Shown: piece by piece, positions 61,061 to 64,000 of the stretch
Layout of the letters: each line of letters opens with the position of its first letter
Numbering within the stretch: position 1 is the first letter of the stretch
Assembly (NCBI GenBank): GCA_013397695.1
Contig: VYZI01000021.1
Coordinates: 3,124,620-3,188,619, forward strand
Source: Centropus unirufus
Taxonomy: Eukaryota; Chordata; Aves; Cuculiformes; Centropidae
DNA length: 64,000 nt
Reading direction: 5' to 3'
Translations under genes and position numbers: made by a program
Notes under the pieces: generated by a model
Databases searched by the model: none
What the model was told of the DNA's origin: nothing
What the model saw: only the letters and a program-made list of their open reading frames with translations

Positions 61061-64000
61061 GAGCACGAGTTGTGATATCCATGAAATGTTAAATTTTCCG
61101 CTATTCACAAGGCTCTGCATTCTTAATATCTGTAAAGAATGGTCATCTCAGTTGCTAAAATATAACTCAAATCCTCAAGCCACAGGGCTAAAATACGCTA
61201 AAGTAGCCACTACATCCAGCTGATTCTGCCATTTAGCACTTCTCCTGTAACACCAGTGGTGTAACCTTAGTCCCCAAAAATTGGTGGGCGAGTTATGTGA
61301 TTGACCTCAGTCTAATCCAGCTCTAGGATTAGCAATGATGCAGCCTTTAGAGGTACAAGCCATGAGGAAACTCCAGGACTCTGGAAGGTGGTAATAGCCC
61401 CAGATGCTTCTTCTGGAGATGGAAGTACTCAAGAGCTATGTTGAAACCTTTCCCTAGTGCTGTCAGGAGTCCAAAGGAGTGGGGCCAGGTTTTCGCTCAG
61501 TTTAGGCACACAAAAATACTGGCCAAACCAGTATCTGCCTGGGGAACCACTGAAAGGTGCTAAACGCAGCCTCATGTACAAATAGCTCACGTTAGCACCT
61601 GGCTTTTTAATGTTTATGTATGCTAAGTGCACCCTATCTTACTAAGAAATTCATGCCTGCATGTGTTTAGACACATTGCTTTGACACCAGACAACCTCGT
61701 ATTAAATATTGCAGGATATGTGAGAACCCTCATGCTTTTTCAATAGATGCCACACGCCCCTGAGCGCACATATAGACGTATACATTTGCACACACACGCA
61801 TGCAACAACTGGCTTCTCAGCTACAGAACAACATTTGCTAATTGATGTTTGTTAAAATTAATATTTTTGCCAGTCAGAATTAGTCACACGTGAAGCATTC
61901 TGAGCTTCAAATAGGTTGTCTTAATTAAAGTTTTATCTGTCACTTAACGGAAGAATTATTATCCATTTTGATCACTCTGTTTTTCTTTCAGATAACAATA
62001 GTGTTATATCAATATATATATCTCTGTATATAAAGCATTTCTTCCTGATTTTAAATGCAGGCTGACTTATTTTACTATGTGTTTAATACATCCTAGGCTA
62101 TCTCATCCACAATACTCTCACCCCACATAGCAGAGAAGCCACAAAAACAGGTGAATCCACAAAAGGAAACAAAGCTGCACATGTCATATATATTCATGCA
62201 ATGTAATACCAGTGGCGCAGCTTGGCTTTCACCTGCTTCAGACATTTTCAGCTGCAAAAGGCCATAAGAGTACTGCTTCTAGGGACAAAAAAAGATTCTA
62301 CTCTTTTTTTTAATCAAAGAATGGCTCAGTAACATTGATTTCTCTAAAGCACGATCTATTGCCCTCATGCAAATCTGGAATAACAGAACTGACATGAATT
62401 AAATTAAATCTGGAGTCATTCAAGAACGGCTGAGATCCAAAATCCTCAATCAGTAACATTTTGTTCCAGATTGCACAACTACATGTTAGAACACAAATGA
62501 TCTTTTTATGAGAAGAGTTTAAATGAGTTGTTAGTGACGTCTTCACAGAGAGAGCTGGATAATTTATTTGTAGTTTACAAAGAACCTCTCCCTCTCCTTG
62601 AAGCCGCCAGTTGTTTTAATTTAAACTAATATGAAAAATTTCTTGCCCTGAGTCTGCTCTCAGCTGTACAGCGGTACAGCATTTCTTTATCAATGTAGGC
62701 GTGCAACGGCACAAGGACCATGCGCTCAAGTGAGAAATACCATCATACAGCTTTCCCCAGACTGTTAGAATTAATCCATATTTACATAACACTCATCCAG
62801 AAGTGATGGGTAGTGACCAGCTCTCTCCTCTATGAAGTCTATGAAGTCAAACCCAACCGCAGGGAAGACAAGCAGCTCTATATATTTTAATTGAAAAGAA
62901 GGGATTGGTAATTAAAAAATCTCCCTTTTTCCAAATGGTCACAAATTCAGAAAGGCAAATGGAGTGACATTGTGTCCCAGAAACTGCATCATCACCAACA
63001 TAGTGGCATAGATCAGGAATGTTCTGCCAAACAATTCTTTTTGTCTTAAAAAAAAAAGAAAACCAAAAAAACACATAACAAGCAACCTTCCTCTTGTGCC
63101 ACACTGACGTCAGTAAACACAGAAATCTTCAGAACTCTTTGGTTGCTCACAGTGGAGATTTAATAGGATCAGTCCTTTCTTGACAGGTCACAGTATGCTG
63201 ACTAAGTTTAGTTACACTTTATGATTTCAAAGGCTTCTTCCCAAAAGATGTTCCCCTCTCTCCTTTTCTCCTTCTCTTTTTCAGGAGTGCAATGATCAAA
63301 GCACTTTTAAAAATGCTATTCATGACTACTTTGAGTTAAAAAATGGCACCTAAAGTGATTCCGAGCAGCATTTAATTTTAATTTAATGCAGGCATAAATT
63401 TTGCATGACTCTTCAGCTTCCACCATTCAAACGCTGTAGGTAAAAAACACTTACTTAAAATATTTACTCTTACCTATCAAAATGTAGCTTAATATGAGAA
63501 TAGTTCTATCAGTGCAAAATGATACCATATACATATCAAAAGCTCAAGAGCTTTAGACCAGCACAAGGGTGCTAGATACCATGCAGAATTAAGCCAACAA
63601 GATATAGATGAAACAGTCACCTTCTTTGGTATATTTAATAAATTTTATTTAAGCCTTAAGTTGTATGCACTAAAGTTTAAAAATCTGGTGAGTTTAATTA
63701 TTGCGAATGAAAAGAAGGAAGGGGAATACTTCCACCACTTCCACGGAATATCTCGAGCATGTTGCACTCTATGCCACCAAGAGGACAAGTACTTTGGTAT
63801 CCATACCAAGTTTATATTTTTTGTGGTATTATCTACATATCAACTCAATGCAAACTGAATATTTACCTTGGAAGGAAAAACATACTGTTCCTGGACAGTG
63901 TATGTTTTCCACACTTCATGCTCAGACAACCAAACTTCCTGACCCACCACCCATTTCATGAATGAGTGAGAGTTAAGAGCAATCTACATTCCTCCTCAAA
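61061..64000. other. Non-genic stretch
   Basis: No gene is seen. Contents: short CA-rich words at about 61760-61802, an ATATATATA tract near 62010-62033, an A10 run at 63048-63057, and a block with conserved-non-coding character at about 61840-62000. Three overlapping frames at 63661-63965 on the plus strand are in different phases with no domain and appear to be chance. Confidence 0.5.

Noticed and set aside
1..64000. tRNA, rRNA, U6-type snRNA genes, CRISPR arrays, telomeric repeats, retroviral gag-pol-env
   Set aside because: Looked for by characteristic words (A and B boxes, regular spaced repeats, TTAGGG arrays, LTR pairs); none was found.

Overview
The window looks like a 64 kb piece of a bird (or at least archosaur/sauropsid) nuclear genome, almost certainly intergenic or deep intronic. 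The reasons are: a generally A+T-rich, CpG-poor background; no dense ORFs, operons, rRNA or tRNA genes; very few repeats; and the repeats that can be recognised are CR1 LINE fragments and old sauropsid SINE/MITE-like elements. The CR1 3' end near position 671 has the form typical of birds. Family names come from remembered consensus sequences, since no search could be run.

Layout. 1-7.3 kb: A+T-rich sequence with one CR1 3' fragment (671-790) and simple repeats. 7.3-13.1 kb: an older CR1/L3-like antisense fragment (7330-7535), a palindromic MITE-like element (9682-9760) and the best-preserved element of the window, an approximately 850 bp CR1 fossil on the minus strand (12205-13060) that still reads in frame through part of the C-terminus of ORF2. 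13-21.2 kb: a SINE-like fragment, a pair of 70 bp diverged repeats exactly 1056 bp apart, and a second MITE-like copy. 21-38 kb: two MIR-like/ancient SINE fragments (26850-27000 and 32898-32960), microsatellites, and several stretches that read like conserved non-coding DNA but cannot be proved so. 38.6-38.8 kb: a minus-strand open frame of unusually protein-like composition with a plausible splice acceptor, the only credible coding candidate; its product is not recognised. 38.8-64 kb: no gene seen, only simple repeats, A-tracts and a few weak exon-like or CNE-like signals.

No gene network can be described because no gene is firmly identified. The open frames of 60-141 codons scattered through both strands look like chance frames: none shows a recognisable domain, and the longest are explained by pyrimidine-rich or A-rich tracts. 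No convincing new biological system was found; the items most worth checking are the exon-like frame at 38611-38807, the 1056 bp spaced repeat pair and the two MITE-like copies.
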